Positions 25,150 to 34,061 are shown, numbered from the stretch's first letter. The stretch is DNA of 64,000 nucleotides from Gymnodinialimonas ulvae (GCF_037543845.1 NZ_JBBIFX010000002.1:186001-250000), one strand, 5' to 3'. Program-made: numbers and translations. Notes: generated from the sequence alone by a model not told the origin.

Positions 25150-26031
25150 AACGTGATCGACTGGCCCATGCTGCGGGCCGTTTTAGCCGTGGCGGAAGAG
25201 GGTTCCATGAGTGGGGCGGCGCGGGTTTTGGGGCAAAGCCAACCCACGATCAGCCGCCTGATCCGCGCCGCCGAGGAAGAGGTGGGCGACTACCTCTTTG
25301 CGCGCAACGAACGCGGATTCGAGCCGACCGGGATATGCGCAAGCCTGCTGCCCGAAGCGCGCGAGATCCGCGATGCGCTGCGCCGTGTCTCGCTGACCGT
25401 GGCGGGGGAGCAGCCGGGGCTGGAGGGGCGCGTGCGGATCACGGCGTCGGTCTTCGTGACGACGCATATCCTGCCGCCGATCCTTGCCGATATCCGGGCG
25501 AAGTATCCGTCTATCGCGCTGGACGTGGTGGCCAGCGATGCGACGGACAATCTGCTGTTCCACGAGGCCGATATCGCCCTGCGCATGTACCGGCCCACGC
25601 AGCTCGATACGGTGACGAAACATCTGGGGGATTTGCCGCTGGGGCTTTACGCCTCGGCTGGCTATGCGGCGGCCCATGGCGTGCCGGAGCACGCGGACGA
25701 GTTACGCGCGCACGCAATGGTGGGCTATGACCGCGACGACCGCATCATCCGCGCGATGCGCGAGATGGGGTTTTTGGCGACGCCGCGCTGGTTCCAGACC
25801 TGCACAGACGATCAGGTGGCCTATTGGAATTTTGTTTTGGCCGGGTGTGGGATCGGCGTGGGCCAAGTGGCGGTGGCCGAGCGGACAGAGGGGATCGTGC
25901 GGGTGCTGCCGGAGTTGGAACTGCCCGCGCTGCCGGTGTGGCTGACGGCGCATCAGAGGTTGCGGCACCAGCCGCGGGTGGCGGCGGTGTGGGAGGTGCT
26001 GGCGGACGGGGTTGGTGGGGTGTGTGGGTGA
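25144..26031 (+). CDS. LysR-family transcriptional regulator
   Basis: A 295-residue LysR protein. The N-terminal winged helix-turn-helix is plain (MLRAVLAVAEEGSMSGAARVLGQSQPTISRLIRAAEEE) and is followed by a periplasmic-binding-like effector domain (VRITASVFVTTHILPPIL, WNFVLAGCGIGVGQ). It is divergent from the reductase-like gene. The start codon lies inside the right-hand copy of the double palindrome at 25086-25149, which suggests negative autoregulation. The inducing ligand is not evident. Confidence 0.92.
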   Translation: MSNVIDWPMLRAVLAVAEEGSMSGAARVLGQSQPTISRLIRAAEEEVGDYLFARNERGFEPTGICASLLPEAREIRDALRRVSLTVAGEQPGLEGRVRITASVFVTTHILPPILADIRAKYPSIALDVVASDATDNLLFHEADIALRMYRPTQLDTVTKHLGDLPLGLYASAGYAAAHGVPEHADELRAHAMVGYDRDDRIIRAMREMGFLATPRWFQTCTDDQVAYWNFVLAGCGIGVGQVAVAERTEGIVRVLPELELPALPVWLTAHQRLRHQPRVAAVWEVLADGVGGVCG

Positions 26032-26181
26032 AACCGCTTATCGTTCGCGTCCATTACGTCCCGATGATATGTCTTTAGGAAGTGGGGGTCTGCGATGCGG
26101 TTTCTTTATTCGAATACTGGAAAACGAAACGTTCACCAGGCTCTTTGTCTGGCGAGATAAATTCGATTGCCGAAATAGAGT

Positions 26182-26988
26182 CTAGGTAGGCAGATCCGAG
26201 AATTTATATTGGAATTCAGCCAATTCGTTCTTATAGATATCTGCTACGAGCGCTCGCGTTTCATCATTATAAATCTCAGAAAAATTCTGCCTTCGAGTAT
26301 TACCTTTTGCAACCGGAAGGTGCGACTCTCCCAAATCCAAACCAATATCTTGGAGCGCCTTGTCCAAGTCCTCGCTCAGATTTTCAAAGCGGCCAATAAA
26401 GTCGACTGCAATTTCATCATGTATTGTATAAATTGGCCAATTTGTAACAGGTCTGGCTAAAACGCTCTCTGGGTCGGGGCGAGTGGTATCTTGTTTTCGC
26501 TTCAGGAATTCCACGAAATCGACGCCTTTTGCCAAGGATTGTCGCCAAAAAAAGTCCGAAACTGCATGCTCATACGGGTTTCTAACGAAACAGAACTTAT
26601 AATAATCTCGCCATGCATCAGGCGCGAAATCGCGTACGAGCTCAGCTGGTGCATGAGGCGGGTTATTTGATAGGACCTTTCGATAGGGCTTTTTGAGTGC
26701 CAAGTTTATGGACGCGGCCAAATCTACTTTCTTCCCAGATAAAAAGGATCTTCCAATTGATTTTATCAAATTTGATCGTGCAGAGTTTTCGAATGCCAAC
26801 GTGCGAATTGCCTTTCGATTATACGCACCGCCCAACCGAATACTGTCGTGCCAAGCCCCAATTTGAAGATCATCAGGACCAAGAAACCTATTCAGGAGTG
26901 CTGTAATAGAACTGCCTGCTACTTTCCGGCAATGAAGGAAGATGAACTTGTGGCGATGGCTAATAATCAAAGTGCACCTATTCTGCAT
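26182..26988 (-). CDS. Sulfotransferase-family protein, AT-rich and probably acquired
   Basis: A 268-residue protein of the Sulfotransfer_2 type. The 5'-phosphosulfate loop is seen as HCRKVAGSSITALL near residues 19-32 and the 3'-phosphate motif as CFVRNPYEHAVSDFF around 132-146. It would use PAPS to sulfate a carbohydrate or other surface acceptor. Base composition is visibly more AT-rich than anything else in the window (many AAA, ATT, TTT codons), and the flanks are also AT-rich, so recent horizontal acquisition is likely. No companion glycosyltransferase is nearby. Confidence 0.8.
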   Translation of the reverse strand: MQNRCTLIISHRHKFIFLHCRKVAGSSITALLNRFLGPDDLQIGAWHDSIRLGGAYNRKAIRTLAFENSARSNLIKSIGRSFLSGKKVDLAASINLALKKPYRKVLSNNPPHAPAELVRDFAPDAWRDYYKFCFVRNPYEHAVSDFFWRQSLAKGVDFVEFLKRKQDTTRPDPESVLARPVTNWPIYTIHDEIAVDFIGRFENLSEDLDKALQDIGLDLGESHLPVAKGNTRRQNFSEIYNDETRALVADIYKNELAEFQYKFSDLPT

Positions 26989-27325
26989 GGTTTATGCCGA
27001 CAATAGACGTAAGCGGTCTTTATGATGCCGTAAAGTAAGATTCAGAGGGCAAAGACGCTCGCCTATCGGGTGTGTATGCTTATCTCGGGCCTTATCGTGG
27101 AACACGTGTTCAGTTGGCAGATCCCGGCGCGACATTTATGCTGCCTTGCGTTCGTGTATGCGATGCTTTTGGGGTCCGCTCAGCCCGCATTGGATCCCCT
27201 CTCGAGACCGTAATGCCGTGAAAAAACTCTGTTGGGGCGATAAGCGGGCATTGCCCGCCCTTGCTTGAACTTCCCCTCCCGCCACGCTACCCGAACGGCA
27301 ACTCCGCTATAAGGGAACCCAGACC
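26989..27325. other. 337-bp intergenic stretch before leuB
   Basis: No convincing gene. The left half shares the AT-rich composition of the sulfotransferase gene and probably belongs to the same acquired segment. Near the right end a GCGGGCA/TGCCCGC inverted repeat (27244-27258) lies about 70 bp before leuB and could be part of its leader. I found no transposase remnant or terminal repeat. Confidence 0.5.
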
Positions 27326-28426
27326 ATGTCCGACCGCAGCTTGCTTATACTTCCAGGTGACGGGATCGGCCCCGAAGTCATGGCCGAGGTCCGCAAGGTG
27401 ATTGACTGGTTCGGCGCGGCGCGCGGGATCGGGTTTACGGTGTCGGAGGGCCTCGTCGGCGGGGCCTCTTACGACGCGCATGGCACGCCTCTGACGGACG
27501 AGACAATGGCGCAGGCGCAGGGTGTGGATGCGGTGTTGCTCGGCGCGGTCGGTGGGCCGAAATACGACGATCTGGATTTCTCAGTGAAGCCCGAGCGGGG
27601 GTTGTTGCGGTTGCGCAAGGAGATGGACCTTTACGCGAACCTGCGGCCTGCGCAGTGTTTTGACGCTTTGGCGGATTTTTCATCCTTGAAGAAGGATATC
27701 GTGTCAGGCCTCGACATCATGATCCTGCGGGAATTGACGAGCGGAGTGTATTTCGGCGAGCCGCGCGGCATCCACAAGGAAGGCAACGAGCGCGTGGGCG
27801 TGAACACGCAGCGTTACACCGAGAGCGAGATTGCGCGGGCGGCCCGGTCGGCGTTCGAGCTGGCGCGGCGGAGGAACAACAAGGTGTGTTCCATGGAAAA
27901 GGCCAACGTGATGGAGAGCGGCATCCTGTGGCGCGATGTCGTCAATGAGGTCCACGCGGCGGAATACGGGGATGTGGAGTTGTCGCATATGTATGCCGAC
28001 AACGGCGCGATGCAGTTGGTGCGGGCGCCCAAGCAGTTCGACGTGATCCTGACCGATAACCTGTTTGGCGATATCCTGAGCGATTGTGCGGCGATGTTGA
28101 CGGGGTCGTTGGGGATGCTGCCGTCCGCAAGCCTTGGCGCGCCGATGGAGAACGGGCGGCCGAAAGCGCTCTATGAGCCGGTCCATGGGTCGGCGCCCGA
28201 CATCACCGGGCAGGGCAAGGCGAACCCGATTGCCTGCATCCTGAGCTTTGCGATGGCGTTGCGGTATTCGTTCGATCTGGGCGAGGAGGCGACGCGGCTG
28301 GAGCGTGCGGTGGAGGCGGTTCTGGCCGATGGCGCGCGGACCGCGGATCTGATGGGGCCGGAGGGGGGCACGGCGATGTCCACGGCGCAGATGGGCGACG
28401 CGATCATCGCGAAGCTCGCCGCCTGA
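27326..28426 (+). CDS. leuB: 3-isopropylmalate dehydrogenase
   Basis: A 366-residue NAD-dependent decarboxylating dehydrogenase. It has LPGDGIGPEVMAE at the N-terminus, LRKEMDLYANLRPAQ and ELTSGVYFGEPRG in the substrate region, the metal/substrate signature NLFGDILSDCAAMLTGSLGMLPSASLG, and EPVHGSAPDITGQGKANP for the cofactor. It performs the third step of leucine synthesis. It stands apart from leuC and leuD in this genome segment. AGGGAA upstream of the ATG is an acceptable ribosome site. Confidence 0.97.
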   Translation: MSDRSLLILPGDGIGPEVMAEVRKVIDWFGAARGIGFTVSEGLVGGASYDAHGTPLTDETMAQAQGVDAVLLGAVGGPKYDDLDFSVKPERGLLRLRKEMDLYANLRPAQCFDALADFSSLKKDIVSGLDIMILRELTSGVYFGEPRGIHKEGNERVGVNTQRYTESEIARAARSAFELARRRNNKVCSMEKANVMESGILWRDVVNEVHAAEYGDVELSHMYADNGAMQLVRAPKQFDVILTDNLFGDILSDCAAMLTGSLGMLPSASLGAPMENGRPKALYEPVHGSAPDITGQGKANPIACILSFAMALRYSFDLGEEATRLERAVEAVLADGARTADLMGPEGGTAMSTAQMGDAIIAKLAA

Positions 28427-28455
28427 CCCCTCGCGTCGGGGCGCGCGGCGTGGCA

Positions 28456-28475
28456 GGGTTGGGGCATTCCAACCC
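28456..28475 (+). other. Stem-loop just upstream of the 28,489 gene
   Basis: A GGGTTGG/CCAACCC seven-base stem with a six-base loop ends two bases before the AAGGAG ribosome site of the following gene. There is no T-run, so it is more likely a leader or mRNA stability element than a terminator of leuB. Confidence 0.4.
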
Positions 28476-28488
28476 GAAGGAGCATTTG

Positions 28489-28848
28489 ATGATTTGCCGT
28501 ATTGCCGTTGCCGCCGCCTTGCTGACCAGCCCGATCCACGCCGAGGGTTATGCTGTCGGGGACACGTTTGATGACCCGATGCTCATCGCGCAGGAGGCCT
28601 TTGCGGGCTTCCCGCCGGGTGAGGAGGGGCGTCCGGGCGTTGCGGTCGAGGTCAGTACGGATTTCTTCGGGCAGATGACCATTCTGGTGGCGCAGGCCGG
28701 GTTCGCGGATGATTCGGTGGCCGGGCAGCGGGATCAATATGTTCTGAGCCAGCTCAACGGTGTCTGGACGATGACATTCACCCTGACGCAATACCTCTGC
28801 CGTCGTGGGGCCAACACCGTAACCTGGCAGACCGACCTTTGCCCTTGA
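28489..28848 (+). CDS. Small secreted protein of unknown function
   Basis: A 119-residue protein with an N-terminal signal peptide (MICRIAVAAALLTSPIHA, cleavage likely after HA), followed by a short domain with FFGQMTILVAQAGFADDS and two late cysteines (LCRRGAN and the final CP) that may form a disulfide in the periplasm. AAGGAG six bases before the ATG fixes the start. It sits between leuB and an EamA gene, 25 bp from the latter. I do not recognise the family. Confidence 0.7.
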   Translation: MICRIAVAAALLTSPIHAEGYAVGDTFDDPMLIAQEAFAGFPPGEEGRPGVAVEVSTDFFGQMTILVAQAGFADDSVAGQRDQYVLSQLNGVWTMTFTLTQYLCRRGANTVTWQTDLCP

Positions 28849-28873
28849 GCTTACAGCGCCTATTGGAGGTTCC

Positions 28874-29848
28874 ATGTCAGCATCGCTTCGCGGATCGATC
28901 CTGGCGCTTGTCGCGTTTGCGATTTTCGCCACCCATGACGTCCTGATCAAATATCTCGGCGGCACCTATTCGCCGTTCCAGATCGTTTTTTTCTCGGTCT
29001 TGTTCGGTTTTCCGATCGTCACGATCCTTCTGCTGAGAGACGCGAAGGAGGCGAACCTGATCCCGCGGCATCCGGGCTGGGTCGCAGCGCGGACGTTGGC
29101 TTCGGTGGTGACTGGGTTTTGCGCGTTTTACGCCTTCTCGGTGCTGCCGTTGGCGCAGACCTACGCGATCCTGTTTGCGGCGCCGTTGCTGATCACGTTG
29201 TTGGCGATTCCGATGCTGGGCGAAACGGTGGGCTGGCGGCGGGGCCTTGCGGTCATGGTCGGGCTGGCGGGGGTGCTTGTGGTGCTGCAGCCGGGCACCA
29301 CGGACCTGTCGCTGGGGCATGCGGCGGCGATGGTGGCGGCGTGTACGGGGGCGTTCGCGTCGCTGGTGGTGCGCAAGATCGGTCGGGAAGAACGCTCTGT
29401 CGTGCTGATCCTGTATCCGATGGTGGCGAATTTCGTGTTGATGGGCGCCGCGATGCCGTTCGTTTACGTGCCGATCGCGGGGGTAGATGCCCTGGCGTTG
29501 GCGGTGATCGCGGCGCTGGCGCTTGTGGCGACGTTCTGCCTGATCCTGGCGTATCGAACGGCGCCGGCGGTGACGGTCGCCCCGATGCAATATTCGCAGA
29601 TCCTGTGGGCGAGCCTTTTCGGTGTGGTTCTGTTCGACGAGGGGCTGACGTTACCGACGTTGGTGGGGTCGGGGATCATCATCGCCTCGGGCATCTACAT
29701 CGTCTTGCGCGAGGGCAAGGGCGGCGGGTCGAGTACGACGCCGGTTCTGCGCACGCGCATGCGGTTGGGCACGCCGTCGTCAACGCGGGTGGCGCCGTTC
29801 CTTGACCCGGACGCCCGTGGACCGCGTGGGCCGTCCAACCCCGAGTGA
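28874..29848 (+). CDS. EamA/DMT-family transporter
   Basis: A 324-residue ten-helix protein with two EamA repeats (FAIFATHDVLIKYLGGTYSPFQ; AYRTAPAVTVAPMQYSQILWASLFGVVLFDE) plus an unusual 40-residue polar C-terminal tail rich in Gly, Ser, Arg and Pro. It is a second member of the family at 13.3 kb but not a close copy. Substrate unknown. GGAGG at 28865-28869 precedes the start. The tail may be a real cytoplasmic extension or drift after the last helix. Confidence 0.88.
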   Translation: MSASLRGSILALVAFAIFATHDVLIKYLGGTYSPFQIVFFSVLFGFPIVTILLLRDAKEANLIPRHPGWVAARTLASVVTGFCAFYAFSVLPLAQTYAILFAAPLLITLLAIPMLGETVGWRRGLAVMVGLAGVLVVLQPGTTDLSLGHAAAMVAACTGAFASLVVRKIGREERSVVLILYPMVANFVLMGAAMPFVYVPIAGVDALALAVIAALALVATFCLILAYRTAPAVTVAPMQYSQILWASLFGVVLFDEGLTLPTLVGSGIIIASGIYIVLREGKGGGSSTTPVLRTRMRLGTPSSTRVAPFLDPDARGPRGPSNPE

Positions 29849-29904
29849 GCCTTGCGAGACCCCTTGCCATCCGCGTCGGCCAAGGCTATGCCGCGCGACA
29901 CGGT

Positions 29905-29981
29905 CGGGCTGTGGCGCAGCCTGGTAGCGCACCTGCTTCGGGAGCAGGGGGTCGGAGGTTCGAATCCTCTCAGCCCGACCA
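29905..29981 (+). tRNA. tRNA-Pro(CGG)
   Basis: A full 77-base cloverleaf: acceptor CGGGCTG pairs with CAGCCCG, the D arm is GCGCAGCCTGGTAGCGC, the anticodon stem CCTGC/GCAGG has loop TTCGGGA with anticodon CGG, and the T arm is GGAGG-TTCGAAT-CCTCT. The discriminator is A and the 3' CCA is encoded at 29979-29981. Confidence 0.97.
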
Positions 29982-30123
29982 GTTAACCACCTTTTCTGAT
30001 CACTGATCCGCCCCGGATTGACGGGATTTGGGACTGTGCGAGCTGCATCTTGCACATAGAAAAGAATGTTATATCATAGCAGTCTGTAACGGCATTCTTG
30101 CGATCCGACGGACCGAGCAGCGC

Positions 30124-30390
30124 ATGACGAACCAGAACCTTGGCAGCACCAGCCTGCGCCGACGGCGGCGGCCGGGCGATCCGATGAAGGCCTATGACAC
30201 ATTGCCCAAACCTCTGCGCCATTGGCTGGCGGAAGCGGCTTTGCCATGGTCGCCGCGGTCGGTCCGGCGGATCTGGACACAGTCGATTGCGGACGGGCAA
30301 GCTCCTGAGGACGTGCTGCATCATTTGACGGAGCTGGAGCATCGCACCCTTGCGCGCGATGGCGGTGTGCTCAGGCGTTCACGTGCCTGA
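30124..30390 (+). CDS. Small conserved Rhodobacterales protein (DUF6525-like)
   Basis: An 88-residue basic protein with LGSTSLRRRRRPGDPM, a central KPLRHWLAEAALPWSPRSVRRIW block and an acidic helical end. The middle block is repeatedly seen in short Rhodobacterales proteins, which I believe are grouped as DUF6525; the assignment is from memory. No function is known. I start at ATG 30124 because upstream residues are not conserved in character. It lies 140 bp after the tRNA gene. Confidence 0.65.
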   Translation: MTNQNLGSTSLRRRRRPGDPMKAYDTLPKPLRHWLAEAALPWSPRSVRRIWTQSIADGQAPEDVLHHLTELEHRTLARDGGVLRRSRA

Positions 30391-30460
30391 AGCGCCCAGG
30401 ACAATTGGATGTTGCGCGCGTTCCGGGGCATGCTGATGTCTCGGCTTTGTCTCGAATTGC

Positions 30461-31600
30461 TTAATAAGCGATATCCACCCAGACCAATCGATGGGCCGAC
30501 GCCTGCTCAACCGCATCGGCCAGGTCGCCGTCCTCGGGCCAGATAACACCCGAGCCGGTTACGGAAAGCGTGGCCGATGGCAGGATATAATCGACGCGCA
30601 AGTCGCCCGGAACGGGATCGCGCCAATCGGCGGTCGCGACACCGTGCGGACTTTGCGGGACCGGGTCTTGCAGTGCGTCATGGGACAAGAGGGCATGAAG
30701 CGCGCCACGCCGCCCTTCGCCACGCTCGGGATCAAGGTTGAGGGTGCCGAGATAGGCGAAGGTGTCGGCGGCGAAGGGCGGACCATCGGGGCTCCACTCG
30801 CCATGCAGGTAAAGCTCCCAAAACCGCAGCTCATCGGCGTTGCGCAGACCGTTTCGGTCTTCGGGTCCGTCAAACACCGGGGCCGATGCATGCGAAGTCA
30901 GGATATGGAACGGGCCGTCGGGCAGCAAGATTTCGACATCCCAGGCCGCAACCGGATGTAGACGCAGCACCGGCATGGCGGCGTCGGGCGTGACGCCAGC
31001 GGCGTTGTTGTCCGGCAGATCCCGCCAGAGCAGATCCGAGAAATTGCGTATCTCGCCAACGGGATGGCGAGACAATAGCGCAAGGCCGCCCGCGCCATTG
31101 AACCGCCCATAGCCATGCGCATCGCGGGCCCCAAGGGTCGATCCGTCACCATCGAGATCAAAGCCGGTCGGCCAGCCGGCGTTGGGCCTGAGCGAGACGA
31201 TATGGGGGTAATCGAGGCCACGGTCTGCCAGCGCGTCGCGCAGTGCAGTGATGGCCGCGCCGCCACCGTCATAATCGATGTCCTGAAGCGCGAGGATATC
31301 GGCCCCCGCGGCGAGAATGACCTCGATGCTGGCGGCGGGGATATCGTCGAGCCGCAGGATATCGCGCAGCACAACACCGGGGCCGCGCCCAGAGAGGTCG
31401 GTGTGAAAGGTGGCAAGGCGCAAGGTTTCGGCGAAGGCGCCGGTGGCCCCGAGGCCGGATGCGATCAGGAGGGCACAGCCGATCCCGGCGCGTCTGCGTC
31501 GACGCTGGCCACAAGGCGTGCGCGCCGGGCGCGGATCATCCGCGCGATGCGCAACATTGCCAGCCCGCGCATCACGAGGCTGAGGGGGAGGAACATCCAT
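30461..31600 (-). CDS. Secreted endonuclease/exonuclease/phosphatase-family protein
   Basis: The domain starts at about ETLRLATFHTDLSGRG and contains ADILALQDIDYDG, GALALLSRHPVGE-like NGAGGLALLSRHP, LTSHASAPVFDGPE and a final LRVDYILPS...HRLVWVDI, the order of the EEP fold (DNase I/exonuclease III/phospholipase). A signal peptide (RRAGIGCALLIASGLGATGAFA) precedes it, so it acts in the periplasm or outside. The first ATG in frame that serves is at 31600, overlapping the upstream gene by 136 bp, and no GTG or TTG lies closer; the true start is uncertain. Substrate unknown. Confidence 0.75.
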   Translation of the reverse strand: MDVPPPQPRDARAGNVAHRADDPRPARTPCGQRRRRRAGIGCALLIASGLGATGAFAETLRLATFHTDLSGRGPGVVLRDILRLDDIPAASIEVILAAGADILALQDIDYDGGGAAITALRDALADRGLDYPHIVSLRPNAGWPTGFDLDGDGSTLGARDAHGYGRFNGAGGLALLSRHPVGEIRNFSDLLWRDLPDNNAAGVTPDAAMPVLRLHPVAAWDVEILLPDGPFHILTSHASAPVFDGPEDRNGLRNADELRFWELYLHGEWSPDGPPFAADTFAYLGTLNLDPERGEGRRGALHALLSHDALQDPVPQSPHGVATADWRDPVPGDLRVDYILPSATLSVTGSGVIWPEDGDLADAVEQASAHRLVWVDIAY

Positions 31601-32313
31601 ATCGCCACTGCCCAAACCATGGTCTGCGGTGAGCCAAGCACGGGGATCTGAAGCTGGTTCGCCGCCATGACCGCCACCACTGGGATAATGAATGGGCTGC
31701 AAATTCCAAAGATTACGTTAACGCGGGCGTCGCGAACTAACCTTTTGATAACATCTCCGCCCGCCGTGGGGTCAAAAGTGGGCAGGTTGACCCAGACATT
31801 GAAGGCGGTGCCGCGGTTGGGCCAGTTCTCGGTCCGGATCAGGGCCGAGAAAATGAACAGCGAGATGATGGTGATCAGGACGGCCAACCCGGCCATGGCC
31901 TGCACCTGGCCCGCGATGGCCGGGTTCACGTCGTCAGGCAGATGATCCAGCACCAGACGCAGCGGGCTGGACGGGAAATCCAGCGCGTGTCCGACCAGAT
32001 AGCCAAGCGCGGTGACGACCACGGCGAGGGTCGAGCCTTCGCGGTCCACGCCCATGATGACGGACAGGCCAAACAGCATCAGGAACAGGGCGATAACCCT
32101 TATTCTGTTGAGCGGAGGAGCATCCCGGAATTCGATCAGCCCGGGATATTTCGCGCCGTATTCGAAGGCCACCACAAGGGCGAATGCGAGGGAAACGAGG
32201 GTAATGACCTGCGCATTTTCCGCAGTCGACCCTGGGGCGAGCAGGGACGGCGTCAAAATGACGACGACAATCATAACCGCCCGCAAAATTGCGCCGACCA
32301 ACCTGGAAACCAC
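31465..32313 (-). CDS. Integral membrane protein of unknown function
   Basis: A 282-residue protein with about seven hydrophobic segments, a central loop (FDFPSSPLRLVLDHLPDDVNP-like region, then TENWPNRGTAFNVWVNLPTFDP) and a basic C-terminus (RIARMIRARRARLV). It starts with GTG at 32311-32313. It overlaps the exonuclease-family gene downstream and may be cotranscribed with it. I recognise no family or transport motif. Confidence 0.7.
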   Translation of the reverse strand: MVSRLVGAILRAVMIVVVILTPSLLAPGSTAENAQVITLVSLAFALVVAFEYGAKYPGLIEFRDAPPLNRIRVIALFLMLFGLSVIMGVDREGSTLAVVVTALGYLVGHALDFPSSPLRLVLDHLPDDVNPAIAGQVQAMAGLAVLITIISLFIFSALIRTENWPNRGTAFNVWVNLPTFDPTAGGDVIKRLVRDARVNVIFGICSPFIIPVVAVMAANQLQIPVLGSPQTMVWAVAIWMFLPLSLVMRGLAMLRIARMIRARRARLVASVDADAPGSAVPS

Positions 32314-32481
32314 CGGTACTACCTCAATGCTGATGCCAGTTCATGCTGACACCTTGTTCTGCCTTTTGGCCCGCTTCGTGGTGCGATCTGTCCAATTTCG
32401 TGAGAATTGGTTCAAATGCACCCATTGCTGGCACGATTTTGACACATTTGTGCCCAAGTTGGCCGAAGCTGGCAATACAAA

Positions 32482-32508
32482 CGGCGCGCCCCGGACTGAG
32501 ACGCGCCG
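32482..32508 (-). terminator. Probable terminator downstream of leuD
   Basis: Seven-base arms CGGCGCG (32482-32488) and CGCGCCG (32502-32508) enclose a 13-base loop; read leftward the stem is followed by TTTGTATT. It lies about 60 bp past the leuD stop. Confidence 0.5.
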
Positions 32509-32566
32509 GTTAAGTGGCTGACCTGTCGCAGTTTTGCACCACCGCGAGAGGGGGATTAGGAGGGGG

Positions 32567-33172
32567 TCAGACCCAGGGACGCTCCTGCGACGCCTTGGCT
32601 TCGAAGGCTTCGATGGAGGCGGACTTTTCCAGCGTCAGCCCGATATCGTCGAGTCCGTTGAGCAGGCAATGCTTGCGGAACGCGTCGACTTCGAACGTGA
32701 CTGTGCCACCATCCGGGCCGGTGATCGTCTGGCTTTCCAGATCGACGGTGATCACGGCGTTTGCGCCGCGTTCGGCGTCATCCATCAGCTTGTCCACGTC
32801 TTCCTGTGGCAGGACGATGGGCAGAATGCCGTTCTTGAAGCAGTTGTTGTAGAAAATGTCCGCAAAGCTGGTGGAGATCACGCAGCGGATGCCGAAATCC
32901 AGCAGCGCCCAAGGCGCGTGTTCACGCGACGAGCCGCAGCCGAAATTGTCGCCCGCAACAAGGATCTGCGCGTCGCGATAGGCGGGTTTGTTGAGCACGA
33001 AATCCGCGACCTCGTTGCCGTCATCGTCAAAGCGCATCTCGTCAAACAGGTTCACGCCAAGGCCCGAGCGTTTGATCGTCTTGAGGAATTGCTTGGGGAT
33101 GATCATGTCGGTGTCGACGTTGATCAGGGGCATCGGGGCGGCAATGCCGGTGAGTTTGGTGAACTTGTCCAT
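32567..33172 (-). CDS. leuD: 3-isopropylmalate dehydratase small subunit
   Basis: A 201-residue swivelling-domain subunit with INVDTDMIIPKQFLKTI, GDNFGCGSSREHAPWAL and FADIFYNNCFKNGILPI, all standard LeuD motifs. It forms the isomerase with LeuC. GGAGACG before the ATG supports the start. It is on the minus strand, 11 kb from leuC and 4 kb from leuB, so the usual leuC-leuD-leuB grouping has been rearranged. Confidence 0.97.
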   Translation of the reverse strand: MDKFTKLTGIAAPMPLINVDTDMIIPKQFLKTIKRSGLGVNLFDEMRFDDDGNEVADFVLNKPAYRDAQILVAGDNFGCGSSREHAPWALLDFGIRCVISTSFADIFYNNCFKNGILPIVLPQEDVDKLMDDAERGANAVITVDLESQTITGPDGGTVTFEVDAFRKHCLLNGLDDIGLTLEKSASIEAFEAKASQERPWV

Positions 33173-33241
33173 GGGCGTCTCCTTCGGTCGGGGGTGGAGT
33201 AGCGCGCGGGGCGGAGCGCTACAAGGTCATCCCAGTTTAAT

Positions 33242-34048
33242 TCATTGGGGCACGGCGAAGGTCATGTTGGCCCAATGGGTGACCCAGATCGCATCGCCCT
33301 CGGCGGCGGGTTCCACCGGTTCGAGAAAGACGGCATCTGCCATGTAGATCATCCCCGCCTCGACCGGCAGGGTGACCACACCCTCGGCATCGGTGCGGTG
33401 CAGCGTGATCTCGACATTGCCGTCGGGGTCCTGCGCGAACAGCTCGACCTGGTAATCGGGTTGCAGGGCGTCGTCGTACCACAGCTCCATGGTGACCGCG
33501 CCGCCGAGATCGTCGGTATAGGGATTGTCGAGCGCGACCAGTTCCGCACGCATCCCGAAGCGCGCGTCCGTGCCCGCGCCTTCACCAACAGCGACCAGCG
33601 ACTTGGCGTAGCGGATGTAATCTTCCTGAACGTTCTCCTGGCTGAGGCCGCGGGCGTCGTGCATCGCGGTCACATCGCCGAGATCCTTGTGATTGGCGAA
33701 ATTCAGGAACCTTTCCCATGTCGACCATGTCAGGTCGCTGACGCCGGTCTGGTGCACGACAACGGCGAGCCCATCGGTCAATGCGTCGATGTTGAGCGCG
33801 GGGATATCGCCAAGGCGGCCCTCGACCTCGCGCGTTTGCCCCCCGTTGATCACGACGAAGGTCTCGAAATTGCGGGGCAGATAGCTCATGGAGGCGCCGA
33901 CGAACTCCTGACCGACGCGCAGGTTGCCGGACAGGACCGCGTCCGGCGCAATCGTGTAAGTGCCCGGATCGATCCAGAATTCATGGGCCACGCCCTTGTC
34001 AGTCAGCGCCAGAAGCGCAAGTGTCGCGGCCAGAAACACGGGTTTCAT
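33242..34048 (-). CDS. Periplasmic DUF4198 protein, metal-uptake type
   Basis: A 268-residue secreted protein with a signal peptide (MKPVFLAATLALLALTDKGVA, cut before HEFWID). The HEFWIDPGTYTIAPD opening and the FLEPVEPAAEGDAIWVTHWANMTF end are characteristic of DUF4198, a family often linked to nickel or cobalt uptake. It is divergent, with only 13 bp between starts, from a HupE/UreJ gene, which supports a metal-related role. GGAGGACC precedes the ATG. No metal-binding His cluster is seen, so the exact role is inferred. Confidence 0.82.
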   Translation of the reverse strand: MKPVFLAATLALLALTDKGVAHEFWIDPGTYTIAPDAVLSGNLRVGQEFVGASMSYLPRNFETFVVINGGQTREVEGRLGDIPALNIDALTDGLAVVVHQTGVSDLTWSTWERFLNFANHKDLGDVTAMHDARGLSQENVQEDYIRYAKSLVAVGEGAGTDARFGMRAELVALDNPYTDDLGGAVTMELWYDDALQPDYQVELFAQDPDGNVEITLHRTDAEGVVTLPVEAGMIYMADAVFLEPVEPAAEGDAIWVTHWANMTFAVPQ

Positions 34049-34061
34049 GAAAGGTCCTCCA

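Noticed and set aside
32429..32444. A TGGCACG sequence looking like the -24 element of a sigma-54 promoter.
   Set aside because: The required GC of the -12 element is not at the correct distance (GG to GC spacing of ten gives AC), and the gap lies between the ends or starts of genes that need no such control.
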